The position numbers and the translations under genes were made by a program. Positions 24,970 through 34,896 of a stretch of DNA of 61,218 nt are shown here, in pieces; within the stretch, counting starts at the first letter, position 1; each line of letters starts with the position of its first letter. The notes under the pieces were generated by a model, which saw nothing but the letters and a program-made list of their open reading frames with translations, had not been told where the DNA came from and did no database searches. This stretch comes from UBA5399 sp964464145 (GTDB lineage: Bacteria; Bacillota; Clostridia; Christensenellales; Christensenellaceae): the NCBI GenBank assembly GCA_964464145.1, contig CAYXFB010000006.1, forward strand, positions 1 to 61,218, written 5' to 3'.

Positions 24970-27900
24970 TCACATCGATTGGGCTGCTGTCAAGCATTGC
25001 ATGGCCTTATCGAAATCAAATTCTTGCAAAGCGTGGCGCACCTTCAGCAGCGCGTTTTTTGTGGCTTCCCCCTGCGCATAGGAGAGCAGCTCATCCAGCA
25101 GCGAAAGCGCCCTGCTATCGTCGAACCCGTCTATCGCGTCGCCTATCTCCTCCAGGTTTTTTTCGAGCAGCCCGGGCGGACAATCCGGTTTATCCGCATC
25201 GCCTTCGTCCTCCTCAAACAGCGCCGCCACCTTTTCGTTAAATTCGGTAAGCTCCGCCACGAAGGTGGGCTGGCTGTTCCTGCAAAAATCTTCATCATCC
25301 GCCTTGGCCGCGGTCTCAGAATCGGCGGCGAAGCTTGCAAGGCGCATCGCTCCGAATGTTGCAAGCACACCCTTGAGCGCGTGCACGGCTATAGCGTAAT
25401 TTGCCATGTCATGCGCTTTTAGATACCTGTTCAGTTCTTTTATATAATCCCCCGAGCGCCTGCTGTAAAGCTCCAAAGCCGACCTGTACGCGTTCCAGTT
25501 CCCGCCGGCGCGCCTTATGCCCACATTCACGTCTATCTCTTCGATCTCATTCTCTATTTGCCTTTTGAGGGGTTCATCCTCGGTCTCCTCTTCCGCTTCA
25601 ACATGATCTTCCGCCGCTTTTCCCAGCCTCAGCATATCTTTGGGCAGCCAGCGAATCAGCATCACGTTCAGCTCCTCTTTTATGATGGGCTTGGAGAGAA
25701 AATCGTCCATACCTTCTTCTATGAGCATTTCCTTCACGCCCTTCATGGCATTGGCGGTAAGGGCTATTATGGGAATTTCCTCGTAATATCCACCCATTTC
25801 CCTTATCGCGCGGGTGGCCTCCACCCCGTCCATGCCGGGCATCATATGATCCATAAATACTATATCATATTTTTTCTCCTTCAGCATGGCAATGCTCTCA
25901 AAGCCGGAGGCGGCCGTGTCTATGTTTATTCCCAGCAGCGAGAACAAGCCCTCCGCAACGTGCAGATTTATTTCGTTGTCATCCACCACCAGCACCTTCG
26001 CGGTAGACGAAATTATTCTTGCCGCCTCTTCCACCGCCTCTTCCGCCGCCAGCGCCCCGCCTATGACTTTGGGAACAACGATCGTAAATACGCTTCCCTC
26101 TCCGTACACGCTTTTCACCGCAATGGAGCCGCCCATCATTTTCACATAGCCGTTCGCTATGCTGAGCCCCAGCCCCGTTCCCACGATGCCTATGTTCTTT
26201 TCCTGATTAAATTGCGAAAAAGCGTCGAACAGCTTGGGTATATCCTCCTGCATTATGCCTATTCCAGTATCCTCAACATCAAAATACAGCTTATCTTCAC
26301 TTGCCCTCACGGTAACGTGCACGGAGCCCTTCTGCGTATATTTTGAAGCATTCCCAATAACGTTCCAAAGCACCTGCCTTAGGCGTGTGGGGTCTCCGTA
26401 CAAAAATTCGGGTATCTCCCCCTCGCAATCAAAGCCGAAGGCAAGGTTTTTGCTTGTAACGATGTGCTGCGCTACGCTCCTTATGTTATCCAAAAACGTA
26501 TAAAAGTTGAAATCCCTGCATACCAGATCCATTTTGCCGGAATCCAGCTTTGAAAAATCCAGTATATCGTTTATTATGCCCAGCAATGTTTCGGCCGATA
26601 TCTGTATATCCCGCGAATACGCCATCTGCTTCCGATCCAGATCACTTTCCATCAGCAGCGCAGACATGCCCATAATGGCGTTCATGGGCGTGCGTATCTC
26701 GTGAGACATCTTGGCCAAAAATTGAAGCTTTGCCTTTCCGCCCCGCTCCGCCTCGTCGCGCGCCGCCTCCATCTTCTTTCGCGCCTCCATCTCGGCCATC
26801 ATAGCCTTTGTCTCCCGCATATCCGTTACATAGCTTATCACTATATACTGTCCCTTGAAAATGGCTCTCTCCAGCGTCACCCTGCAGGGTATCTGCTCCT
26901 TGGTGCGCATCGTTATGTGCACCCAGTCAAATTGCAGCGTACCGTTTTCGGCGGCGCCATGTATAAGCTCTCTGCTCAGCTCGGCCGATTTTCTTCCGTT
27001 TTGCTGATATTCTGGCGACAGCGTAAAAAATTCCTTCGCCATGGTTTCCTGATTTTCCACCTCAAACAGATAGAGCGCCGGATTATTGCAGTATATAAGC
27101 TGCGCGTCCTTGCTCCACAGCATGCAGGCGAGCGGCATTGAATCCAATATCAGGCGGTTGTAGGCGTCCATTTCGCTCAGCGCGGCCTCGGCGGCCTTTT
27201 GCCTGCGCAGATCGCGTATATATCCGGCAATAACTTTTGAATCTCCGTATGGCACCACAACAAGCGTTTTTTCGCAGGGCAGCAGTTCGCCCGTCAATAC
27301 GTTTCGGTGCGTCCACTCAAACTGTATCTGCCCCTTTTCGCGCACCTTTTCCACATTTTCCGCATTCATTTCGGTGGAGCGGCAGCCATTCGGCTGAAAT
27401 TCGGGCGAACACAGATCGTATTTATTCACGTACTCCTCCACACTTTTCAACCCAAACAGCGCCAGCAGTCTATTGTTGCAGTACGCCACAGCGCTATCGG
27501 CATTGCGTATGTTGCAGGCCAGCGGCAGACCCTCTAGCAGCAGATTCGAATATTCCTCCGCCGCCTTTGCCGACGCCGCCATAGCCTTTTTCTCCGTCAG
27601 ATCCTCCACGAAGGCGGAAATAAAATACTTGCTTCGGTATTTGTTTCGCACCAGAGTAACTCGCGCCGGAAACTTTTTACCGTTTGAATCCGTATGCATC
27701 CATTCAAAATCCATATATCCCTTTTCAAAAGTCTCCCGCAATAGGGCGATGGCAGTCTCGCCCGATACCCGCCCGTCCGGCTGAAATTCCGGTGAATGCG
27801 ACACAAAAAATTCCGACGCTATCAATTCGTTGCTTTTAAGCTGATACATCTCTCTAAATGCACGGTTTATCGTTATACATTCCAATTCCTCGCTCCATAG

Positions 27901-28902
27901 GCAGCTGGCTATGGGCAGCGAATCCAGTATCAGCCGGTTGTAGGCCTCCGCCTGCTTCAGCCTGGCGTCAGACTGCCGGAGCCGCTTGTTGCTTCGCAAA
28001 AGGAAAAGCAGCACGCACAGGAAAATTATCAGTATGACGCTTGTGAGGATCATAGTTTCGGTCATAAGCTGGCTCGCCTGTGTTGAAATATACCGGTAAT
28101 CCAGTATGCTCAATATGTACCAATCTTTTATGCCCACCGGCTCGTATATAAGCAAACGGCGCTGTCCGTCAAAATAGTAATCCGACATACCGCCCCTTTG
28201 AGCCGCTAGATTTTCTGTGATCACCTCCGGTGTATCCTTATCTCTTACACCCATTCCATCCATCACCTCCAAAAGATTCCGGTCGAAATCCATAATGGTG
28301 TTGGATGATTTGGCCACAATATTCCCCTTGGTGGTCATGATGTACGAGGTTCCATAGCCCGAAAAGGAGGGATGCATTATGAATGTCATATCATCAAGAT
28401 TTATAAACGCTACAAAAACCGCCGCTATCTCTTCGTTTTTGCGTATGGGCGTGGATACCACTATATAGCGTTTCAGATCCACCGCCGAAATAAAAGGGTC
28501 CGATATGAACACATTGCCGTCCAGCGCCTCGTGAAAATATTGCCGGCCGAACATATTCACAACGGTTCCCGAATTGTTTACGCTCCTCCCATTTGTGTCT
28601 GCCAGAGCCGCCTTGCTGAAAATAGATTTATCAACAATGCTGGAAAGCACGCTCACCACATAGGAGTTATCCTTTTCGTCAAAAATATTGATGGTGTCCG
28701 CGGCAAAGCCTGCCTCCCTCACCGCCGAATCTATATGGCTTACGAAGGACTGCCTTTGCTGCACCAAAACCTCACCCACACTTTGAAAGGTGGATTCGGC
28801 CAAACTGTCCTGCACATTTGTGTTGTAAGAAAACAGCGCTGTTGATACCACCACAAAAACCAGCACAACAATAAGCACAAAAAGAACGGTTTTCCTTTTC
28901 AT
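24970..28902 (-). CDS. Giant hybrid histidine kinase (Cache-3xPAS-HisKA-HATPase-REC-HPt)
   Basis: This ~1310-residue protein has an N-terminal membrane helix, a Cache-type extracytoplasmic sensor (~35-280), a second helix (~285-305), and three consecutive PAS-like domains (~325-690) with a recurring SPEFQPNG/SPEYQQNG motif. HisKA (MSHEIRTPMNA), an ATPase domain (WNVIGNASKYTQKG, DTGIGI, GTGLGLS), a receiver (DIVFMDHMMPGMDG) and a C-terminal HPt (AVHALKGVLATFG) complete it. All phosphorelay modules are thus in one chain. The ATG at 28902 has GGAGG five bases upstream. The next upstream gene is a response regulator, a likely partner. The Cache sensor implies a small extracellular ligand, which is unknown. 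Confidence 0.93.
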   Translation of the reverse strand: MKRKTVLFVLIVVLVFVVVSTALFSYNTNVQDSLAESTFQSVGEVLVQQRQSFVSHIDSAVREAGFAADTINIFDEKDNSYVVSVLSSIVDKSIFSKAALADTNGRSVNNSGTVVNMFGRQYFHEALDGNVFISDPFISAVDLKRYIVVSTPIRKNEEIAAVFVAFINLDDMTFIMHPSFSGYGTSYIMTTKGNIVAKSSNTIMDFDRNLLEVMDGMGVRDKDTPEVITENLAAQRGGMSDYYFDGQRRLLIYEPVGIKDWYILSILDYRYISTQASQLMTETMILTSVILIIFLCVLLFLLRSNKRLRQSDARLKQAEAYNRLILDSLPIASCLWSEELECITINRAFREMYQLKSNELIASEFFVSHSPEFQPDGRVSGETAIALLRETFEKGYMDFEWMHTDSNGKKFPARVTLVRNKYRSKYFISAFVEDLTEKKAMAASAKAAEEYSNLLLEGLPLACNIRNADSAVAYCNNRLLALFGLKSVEEYVNKYDLCSPEFQPNGCRSTEMNAENVEKVREKGQIQFEWTHRNVLTGELLPCEKTLVVVPYGDSKVIAGYIRDLRRQKAAEAALSEMDAYNRLILDSMPLACMLWSKDAQLIYCNNPALYLFEVENQETMAKEFFTLSPEYQQNGRKSAELSRELIHGAAENGTLQFDWVHITMRTKEQIPCRVTLERAIFKGQYIVISYVTDMRETKAMMAEMEARKKMEAARDEAERGGKAKLQFLAKMSHEIRTPMNAIMGMSALLMESDLDRKQMAYSRDIQISAETLLGIINDILDFSKLDSGKMDLVCRDFNFYTFLDNIRSVAQHIVTSKNLAFGFDCEGEIPEFLYGDPTRLRQVLWNVIGNASKYTQKGSVHVTVRASEDKLYFDVEDTGIGIMQEDIPKLFDAFSQFNQEKNIGIVGTGLGLSIANGYVKMMGGSIAVKSVYGEGSVFTIVVPKVIGGALAAEEAVEEAARIISSTAKVLVVDDNEINLHVAEGLFSLLGINIDTAASGFESIAMLKEKKYDIVFMDHMMPGMDGVEATRAIREMGGYYEEIPIIALTANAMKGVKEMLIEEGMDDFLSKPIIKEELNVMLIRWLPKDMLRLGKAAEDHVEAEEETEDEPLKRQIENEIEEIDVNVGIRRAGGNWNAYRSALELYSRRSGDYIKELNRYLKAHDMANYAIAVHALKGVLATFGAMRLASFAADSETAAKADDEDFCRNSQPTFVAELTEFNEKVAALFEEDEGDADKPDCPPGLLEKNLEEIGDAIDGFDDSRALSLLDELLSYAQGEATKNALLKVRHALQEFDFDKAMQCLTAAQSM

Positions 28903-28926
28903 TCCGGCCTCCAAAGATGATTTGCG

Positions 28927-29733
28927 CTAAAGCTTCAGACCCAATACCGTTTCAATTTTTTCTACTATTATTTTTTCATCACATGGCTTTACAATAAAAT
29001 CCTTCGCGCCGGACTGCAGCGCCGAAACTAGGTTTTCGCGATTGGAGTTGCTTGTGAGGTAAAAAAGCGGCTTTCCGCTTTCCTTCACGCAGGCTCTCTT
29101 GGCCAGCTCAAAACCGTTCATGCCCGGTATATCTATATCAAATATATATAGATCCGGCTTTTGCTGCTGCAAAAACTTCAGCGCCATCGTTCCCGAGGCC
29201 AGCCCAAAAAAACGCACGCGGCCGGAGAGTATGCTCTTTAGTATGGATAAAATTTCCGGGCTGTCATCCACCGCCAAAACCACGGGCAGCGTCTCATCGC
29301 TCACTTTCTGCGCCTGCTCCTTTTGGGCAGACGTGTTCGCGTTGTCCGCGCTCATCGTTTCCATGCGGTATTGGTTTGTTTGAAAAGAAACGGCCAGGCC
29401 AATGAGGCTGGCGCCAAAGCGTTCCATCAGCGCCTCGCAAATAACGTACTTTTCCTTTTGTATGTTTGATATCAAAAAATCACAATCCGCCTCCAGCACG
29501 GGCAAAAAGCATCTGCCCAGCTGTTCCTTTAGCGAACGTGCCACTATTATGAAAACCTCCGTGTTCACGGCGTGAAGGTTTCTCTTCAAATTGCCTATGA
29601 TGTTCTCCACATCGTAGGATAGCTTTTTCAAATCTGTATAGCAATCGTATACAACTTTATTATCCGCATTCAATGGAATCAGGCATCCGGACATGCATAA
29701 AAGTTGAGCGACTTTTTCATAATCTAAATTCAT
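28927..29733 (-). CDS. Response regulator with unknown N-terminal domain
   Basis: The C-terminal ~125 residues of this 268-residue protein form a receiver: VVLAVDDSPEI near residue 148, the phospho-acceptor Asp in LYIFDIDIPGMNG, and the conserved Lys in DFIVKPCDEK. The N-terminal ~125 residues are helical and match nothing I recognise. A receiver at the C-terminus is unusual, since output domains normally follow it. AGGAGGAAG precedes the start. The gene lies 24 bases ahead of the giant hybrid kinase and probably forms an operon with it. Confidence 0.85.
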   Translation of the reverse strand: MNLDYEKVAQLLCMSGCLIPLNADNKVVYDCYTDLKKLSYDVENIIGNLKRNLHAVNTEVFIIVARSLKEQLGRCFLPVLEADCDFLISNIQKEKYVICEALMERFGASLIGLAVSFQTNQYRMETMSADNANTSAQKEQAQKVSDETLPVVLAVDDSPEILSILKSILSGRVRFFGLASGTMALKFLQQQKPDLYIFDIDIPGMNGFELAKRACVKESGKPLFYLTSNSNRENLVSALQSGAKDFIVKPCDEKIIVEKIETVLGLKL

Positions 29734-29857
29734 TTTTCTTCCTCCTGCCCTTCGGCGCTGTCTTTAACTGTAGATGCTCAAACAGGGAGTAAAGATCCTG
29801 TGATATCAATTTTTGCAGCTTTAATTCTTCCAAACCGCTTAGATGGCGACGATCCAT
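29717..29857 (-). CDS. Possible small ORF ahead of the response regulator
   Basis: A reading frame of ~46 residues, taking the ATG at 29857, is rich in Leu and Lys and ends KGRRKKNEFRL. It overlaps the response regulator start by 17 bases. There is no convincing ribosome binding site, and its last codons coincide with that of the next gene, so it may be noise. The region from here to the terminator near 30130 is AT-rich, and I see no other feature in it. Confidence 0.25.
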   Translation of the reverse strand: MDRRHLSGLEELKLQKLISQDLYSLFEHLQLKTAPKGRRKKNEFRL

Positions 29858-30097
29858 GCCAATTTTTGCAACTTTTTGATGAATTGTGCCACAAGCTATC
29901 AATATTCAGCTAAAACAAATGATAGTATTATGCAATTCTTACAAAACATAATAGCATATTTATAAACAAAAGTACACGTGTTATTCCATAATATTTACAT
30001 TTCCCTCCTTTTCTTAAACATAAATCAGCAATTTATGCAATTCTTGAATTTTCGATTTCATTTGTTGTCCAATTTTTATAGTTTTGCTGTTTTTGCC

Positions 30098-30130
30098 AAA
30101 ACAAAAAGGCGTATATGCCTTTTTTGTTTT
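30098..30130. terminator. Terminator downstream of bceB
   Basis: The strong inverted repeat AAAACAAAAAGGC / GCCTTTTTTGTTTT has a 6-base loop and gives T-rich tails on both strands. It lies ten bases past the bceB stop codon. Confidence 0.85.
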
Positions 30131-30140
30131 TTGCTTTATT

Positions 30141-32180
30141 CTATTGCTGCCTCTCATACCTTGCATGCACTATGTTTTTGCAGCCAAAGTATGTGGCTAT
30201 ATAGTACGCGCCGTACACCAGCGCTATAAAGAGCGCGGCTATCATAGAGTTTATGAGCACATCGGTGTTGAACACGCCCACTATGCCCTGATTCATCACC
30301 CACATGCCCACCGTGGAGTGGATCGCGGCCAGCGCCAGCGGCAGCAGGAAGTATATGCCCACCTGCTTTTTTAGCGCGGCGTTTATCATGCCGCTGTCCG
30401 TACCCAGCTTTTTGAGCAGCTCGTAGCGCTTTTTGCTGTCCGCCGCGTCCGAAAGCTGCTGCAGCGCCAGCACGGCCGCGCCCGCTATGAGGAATATGAG
30501 GCCCATATATATGCCCACGAATATCATGGAGGTGGTGAGCCCGTTGCTTGCGGTATTCACAGATATTTTTGTGGACATCCTCAGGTTTATGCCGGAGTTT
30601 TCCCTAAAAGAATCTATATCCGCAATTCTGTCCTCCAGCTTTTTTTCCACCGCGGTCATGTTTCCCGCGCCGCCCGCGTAGTTCGCCACGTATACGCCTA
30701 TTTTGGGCGCAAGGCCGTCCGCCGCCGCATCCGGCACAATCGCCGCAAAATCTCCCGTATAGCCGCTCGTTGATGTCCACAGCCCCAGATCCTGTATGGG
30801 CAGCTTTGCCGCGGTGAGCGTGCGCCCGTTTATTGTGAAGCTATTGCCCGCGTCTATGGCCTGCTGTATATTGGGATAGCTTCTGTCCGTAACGCTCATA
30901 AATGCGAATTCGTCTTCCGCCAGCTTTACGGGCTGCCTGCCCGCCATTTCCAGCAGGCGGTTATAGTCGCTCTTTTTCACAACGTCCAGCGTCATGGTCT
31001 CTATGTTTCGCTGTGCCGCTTCCTCCGTCAAAAATTCGGTGAATAGCGGCGCAACGTCGTTCGCGAGCACGTCGGTTGCGTAAAGCTCGTATTCATGGCT
31101 GTCCGAAAAGAGCTCCTTTTCGTCTATGCCCACCTTGGGCAGGCTTTCCCTCACCGTCGCGTCCTGACCGCTTTCGCTGGCATATATTGTCATGCTCATG
31201 TCAAAGGGCATTATTTTGTTGTTTTCCGTGTTGAAAACGTTGTTGAACGAGGCCACTGTGGACAGTATTACTATGGTCAAAAATATCATGGTGCATATGA
31301 AAGTCATCGTTACGAAGTTTGTGTTCACCTTGCTGGCAAGCTGCCGCGTAACGAACATATTCAGCCCCTTGTAATAGGTCTTTTTGCGCGCCTGCATACC
31401 CTTTATCATAAAACCGGAGAGCGAGGCAAACACCAGCAGCGTGCCCACCACGTTAACGGCCATTGCCGGTGCGAATATATATAATATCATACCCGCGCCA
31501 AAGGTTATAACAAGGTAGTACGAAGCGCCCACCAAAAGAGCGCCCACCACCATCAAAATCACCGAGACGGCGGTTTTGCGAACATGGTATTCCTCGTTTT
31601 TCCTGTCGGCATAGATCAGATTTATAAGCTTCAGGCGGGACAGCGACACATAGTTGAACAGCATCACCACCACGAATATTATACCGAAGTATATTATTGT
31701 TTTCACAAAGGCGTCCATAGAGAATATAAAGTGGAAATTCACTATGCGCACGTCAAACATCCACGCCGTCACAACGGCCAGCCCCTGAGACAAAAGCAAG
31801 CCCAGCACAAGACCCGCAGCCAGCGCCAGTATACCTATAACAAGAGTTTCCAGCACTAGCATGCCTGAGAGCTTTTGCTGCGGCATACCAAGCGTCATAT
31901 ATATGCCCAGCTCCTTTTTGCGGCGGCGTATCATAAATTTGTTGGCGTAGAGTATCAGGAAGGCCAGCACGAAGGATACGAAAACAGAAACTATATTTAT
32001 TATCTGCACCAGCGCCATCAGCGAATCTATGCCCGACTGCGTTATGTCCATCATGCTCTGCTGCGCGTCCATTGCGTTGAACACGTAAAAAACGCACACG
32101 CCCAGCATAAGAGTCAGAAAATACACGGCATAATCTCTTATGCTCTTTTTAACGTTACGGAAGGCCAGCTTAGAAAACAT
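30141..32180 (-). CDS. bceB: Bce-type ABC transporter permease
   Basis: The ~679-residue protein has the BceB layout: ten membrane helices with FtsX-like regions near both ends and a large extracytoplasmic domain (~310-535) between helices 7 and 8. The start FSKLAFRNVKKSIRDYAVYF is characteristic. BceB proteins bind cell-wall-targeting antimicrobial peptides and pass the state to the BceS kinase. The ATG at 32180 has GGGAGG 11 bases upstream; the GTG inside that site is not used. Its start overlaps bceA by 11 bases. Which peptide it recognises cannot be read from the sequence. Confidence 0.9.
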   Translation of the reverse strand: MFSKLAFRNVKKSIRDYAVYFLTLMLGVCVFYVFNAMDAQQSMMDITQSGIDSLMALVQIINIVSVFVSFVLAFLILYANKFMIRRRKKELGIYMTLGMPQQKLSGMLVLETLVIGILALAAGLVLGLLLSQGLAVVTAWMFDVRIVNFHFIFSMDAFVKTIIYFGIIFVVVMLFNYVSLSRLKLINLIYADRKNEEYHVRKTAVSVILMVVGALLVGASYYLVITFGAGMILYIFAPAMAVNVVGTLLVFASLSGFMIKGMQARKKTYYKGLNMFVTRQLASKVNTNFVTMTFICTMIFLTIVILSTVASFNNVFNTENNKIMPFDMSMTIYASESGQDATVRESLPKVGIDEKELFSDSHEYELYATDVLANDVAPLFTEFLTEEAAQRNIETMTLDVVKKSDYNRLLEMAGRQPVKLAEDEFAFMSVTDRSYPNIQQAIDAGNSFTINGRTLTAAKLPIQDLGLWTSTSGYTGDFAAIVPDAAADGLAPKIGVYVANYAGGAGNMTAVEKKLEDRIADIDSFRENSGINLRMSTKISVNTASNGLTTSMIFVGIYMGLIFLIAGAAVLALQQLSDAADSKKRYELLKKLGTDSGMINAALKKQVGIYFLLPLALAAIHSTVGMWVMNQGIVGVFNTDVLINSMIAALFIALVYGAYYIATYFGCKNIVHARYERQQ

Positions 32181-32937
32181 TGCTGTTGTCACCTCCCAGC
32201 AGCGTAACCACTTCTATTATACGGTCAAAGAATTCCTTGCGCGTGTATGTGCCGCGATTTATTTCGTTAAACAGCTTGCCGTCTTTTATGAAGAGTATCC
32301 TGTGGCAATAGCTGGCCGTGAAGGCGTCGTGCGTTACCATGAGTATGGTGGCGTTCATGTCTATATTCAGCGTTTCAAAGGATTGCAGCAGCATACGCGC
32401 GGATTTGGAATCCAGCGCGCCCGTGGGCTCGTCCGCCAGCACTATGTCCGGATTTGTGATTATTGCTCGCGCGCTTGCCACGCGCTGCTTTTCTCCGCCC
32501 GAAAGCTGGTAGGGGTATTTTTGCAATATTTCCGATATATCCAGCATTTCGGCCACCAGCCGCACCTGCGAGGGTATGGCGTGGGGGGATTGCCGCTGTA
32601 TGGCCAGCGCCAGCGCTATGTTTTCGTAGGCGGTCAGCGTGTCCAGCAGATTGAAATCCTGAAATATGAAGCCCAACCGCTCGCGGCGGAATTTGGCCAG
32701 CGCCTTGGGCCTAAGCAGCGTCACGTCAGCGCCGCCTATGCTTATGCCGCCCGCCGTCACCGTGTCTATTGTGGATATGCAGTTCAAAAGGGTGGTCTTT
32801 CCGCTGCCCGACGCGCCCATTATGCCCACATATTCGCCCTTGCTCACATTGAAGCTTATGCCGTCTATGGCCTTGGTTATGTTGCCTCCGCCTCCGTAAT
32901 ATTTTTCTATGTTGCTTACGCTTAGTATGTTTTCCAT
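32170..32937 (-). CDS. bceA: Bce-type ABC transporter ATP-binding protein
   Basis: The 255-residue ATPase has Walker A GASGSGKTTLL, signature LSGGEKQRVASARA and Walker B DIVLADEPTGALDSKSA, as in the MacB/BceA group. It partners the permease encoded next, whose start it overlaps. Together with the kinase and regulator upstream it forms a flux-sensing resistance module for cell-envelope antimicrobials. A 103-base gap separates it from bceS; it could hold a BceR-controlled promoter, but I could not identify a clear operator there. Confidence 0.92.
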   Translation of the reverse strand: MENILSVSNIEKYYGGGGNITKAIDGISFNVSKGEYVGIMGASGSGKTTLLNCISTIDTVTAGGISIGGADVTLLRPKALAKFRRERLGFIFQDFNLLDTLTAYENIALALAIQRQSPHAIPSQVRLVAEMLDISEILQKYPYQLSGGEKQRVASARAIITNPDIVLADEPTGALDSKSARMLLQSFETLNIDMNATILMVTHDAFTASYCHRILFIKDGKLFNEINRGTYTRKEFFDRIIEVVTLLGGDNSNVF

Positions 32938-33040
32938 TTATCCATACCTTCCCGAAAAGATTAACGCCCTTGCGTCATAATATTACTTTAGCAGAGCGGC
33001 GCATATGCATCCATTCATCCCCCTTACGCCAACCTTACAA

Positions 33041-34060
33041 TTATGAAATGTTCTCCATTATGTGCATATCGCTCTTGGGAAAGTGTATCTCTATCGCCGC
33101 GCCCTCCTCTGCCGGCAGCGCGCGCACGCCCATGCCCAGCCTACCACATAGCTTTTTCACCAGGTATAGCCCCATGCCTGTGGAGCTTGCGTAGCGGCGT
33201 CCGTTTTCACCCGTGAAACCCTTTTCAAAAACGCGCGTTATATCGCCCGCCGGTATGCCCACGCCGGAATCCGCCACCGTAAGCAGCGCTCCCGCACCGC
33301 TCCGCGCGCCGCGGAGCTCCAGCCTGCCCGCACCGTCCGCGCGGTATTTTATAGAGTTTGTTATTATCTGATCCAATATGAAGGCCAGCCACTTTTCGTC
33401 CGTATACACGAATATATCCAGCCCATCCATGCTCACCGTCATGCGGTTTTCTATGAGCCTGCGCGAATTTCGCTTGAGCGCGGCGGAGGCCAGAGCCTCC
33501 ATGCTTACCCGCTTCACTATGTAGTCCTTTTCCACATCGCTGCTGCGCGCGTAGTAAAGCACGTTCATAACAAGCGCCTCCACGCGGGAAAGATCGTCCT
33601 CCAGCGTTTTTGAGAGCGCGCCCGGGTTGTTTTCCAGCGCCAGCCGCGCGGCCGCTATGGGCGTCTTTATCTCATGCACCCAGCTCTCTATATACTCGCG
33701 GTACTCCGCAGAAAGGCTTTTATACAGCGCTATCCTGTCGTTCATAGATTTGTTGGCGCCGCACAGTATTTCATATATTATCTGCGCGTCGGAAAAATCG
33801 CCCGGCTCTATGAGCTCGGCAATAAGATATTTTTTATCCAGCCCCTCAAAGGTGGATATCACCTGCGCGTAATAGGCTTTGCGCTTCATGTATTCGGATA
33901 TGAAAACGGCCAGGTTGGCAATGCAAAGCACCAGCGCTATAAAAAAAACCGCGTAAGCGGAAAGCCCCAGCGCCGCCGTCATGACCGCCGTGAAGGCTAT
34001 CACCAGCACCTCGGCCAGCACGAAAAAAAGTTTGTCCCTGAGATAGCTCCAAAAGCTCAT
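33041..34060 (-). CDS. bceS: Bce-type intramembrane-sensing histidine kinase
   Basis: The 339-residue kinase has two closely spaced membrane helices (~12-58) and almost no external loop, which is typical of BceS proteins that sense through the transporter. The phospho-acceptor histidine lies in ESWVHEIKTPIAA. The ATPase domain has DQIITNSIKYRAD, VADSGVGI and TGMGLYLVKKL. Its start overlaps bceR by four bases. Confidence 0.92.
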   Translation of the reverse strand: MSFWSYLRDKLFFVLAEVLVIAFTAVMTAALGLSAYAVFFIALVLCIANLAVFISEYMKRKAYYAQVISTFEGLDKKYLIAELIEPGDFSDAQIIYEILCGANKSMNDRIALYKSLSAEYREYIESWVHEIKTPIAAARLALENNPGALSKTLEDDLSRVEALVMNVLYYARSSDVEKDYIVKRVSMEALASAALKRNSRRLIENRMTVSMDGLDIFVYTDEKWLAFILDQIITNSIKYRADGAGRLELRGARSGAGALLTVADSGVGIPAGDITRVFEKGFTGENGRRYASSTGMGLYLVKKLCGRLGMGVRALPAEEGAAIEIHFPKSDMHIMENIS

Positions 34061-34719
34061 ATCATATACCCCTGCCCGCGCCGCGTCACCAGATAATCCT
34101 GCGCGCCTATCTCCGCCAGCTTGGCGCGCAGACGGTTCACATTGACGGTGAGCGTGTTGTCATCTATAAATTCGCTGCTCTGCCACAGCTCGTTCATAAT
34201 ATCGTCGCGCGAAACTATGCTGCCCGCGTTGCGCATAAGTATGTCCAGTATGCGCGCCTCGTTTTTGGTCAGCTCCACGCTCTTGCCCTCACGCGCCGCC
34301 TCGCTGCGCGAAATATCCAGCGACACGCCCTTGTGCGAAAGCTCACGCGTCTCCGCCCGATACGCCCGCCTTATCACCGATTCTATGCGCGCCAGCAGTA
34401 TTTGCGTGTTGTACGGCTTTGTTATAAAATCGTCCGCGCCAAGGTGCATGCTCATTAGCTCGTCCACCTCGCTGTCCCGGCTGGTCACTATTATCACGGG
34501 AATGTCCGAGGCCGCCCGTATCTCGCGGCACACGTGGAAGCCGTCGAAATAGGGCAGGTTTATATCCAGCAGCACGACGTGGCAGCCGGAGCGAAGCGCC
34601 TCCGTAGCCACGTTTTTGAAATCCTCCGCGCATTTGCTGCCATAGCCGAAGCGCGTCAAAAGCGCGGCCAGCTCGCCGCGTATATTTGCGTCGTCCTCCA
34701 CAATGAATATATCGTACAT
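34057..34719 (-). CDS. bceR: Bce-type OmpR-family response regulator
   Basis: The 220-residue protein has a receiver domain with Asp in VVLLDINLPYFDG and Lys in DFITKPYN. A winged-helix DNA-binding domain (~125-220) follows, with VELTKNEARILDIL and DDNTLTVNVNRLRAKL. It is the first gene of bceR-bceS-bceA-bceB and should activate bceAB when antimicrobial peptides are present. Confidence 0.92.
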   Translation of the reverse strand: MYDIFIVEDDANIRGELAALLTRFGYGSKCAEDFKNVATEALRSGCHVVLLDINLPYFDGFHVCREIRAASDIPVIIVTSRDSEVDELMSMHLGADDFITKPYNTQILLARIESVIRRAYRAETRELSHKGVSLDISRSEAAREGKSVELTKNEARILDILMRNAGSIVSRDDIMNELWQSSEFIDDNTLTVNVNRLRAKLAEIGAQDYLVTRRGQGYMI

Positions 34720-34851
34720 ACCAAAAACCTCCCCGGCATATGAGCCACATCGTTATTTTAACACAAACCGGCTTATCAATACAAAGAGCCTTTCGCCAAT
34801 ATCCTCTCCTCCCCTTTGCATTTGCCAATGTGCCAAGGCAGCCCCGCGCAC

Positions 34852-34882
34852 AAAAAAACGCCGCTTGCGCGCGGCGTTTTTT
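34852..34882 (-). terminator. Intrinsic terminator of citrate synthase
   Basis: The stem AAACGCCGC / GCGGCGTTT has a T run on both sides and lies 15 bases past the citrate synthase stop. Confidence 0.85.
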
Positions 34883-34896
34883 ATCGCTTTATTTTT

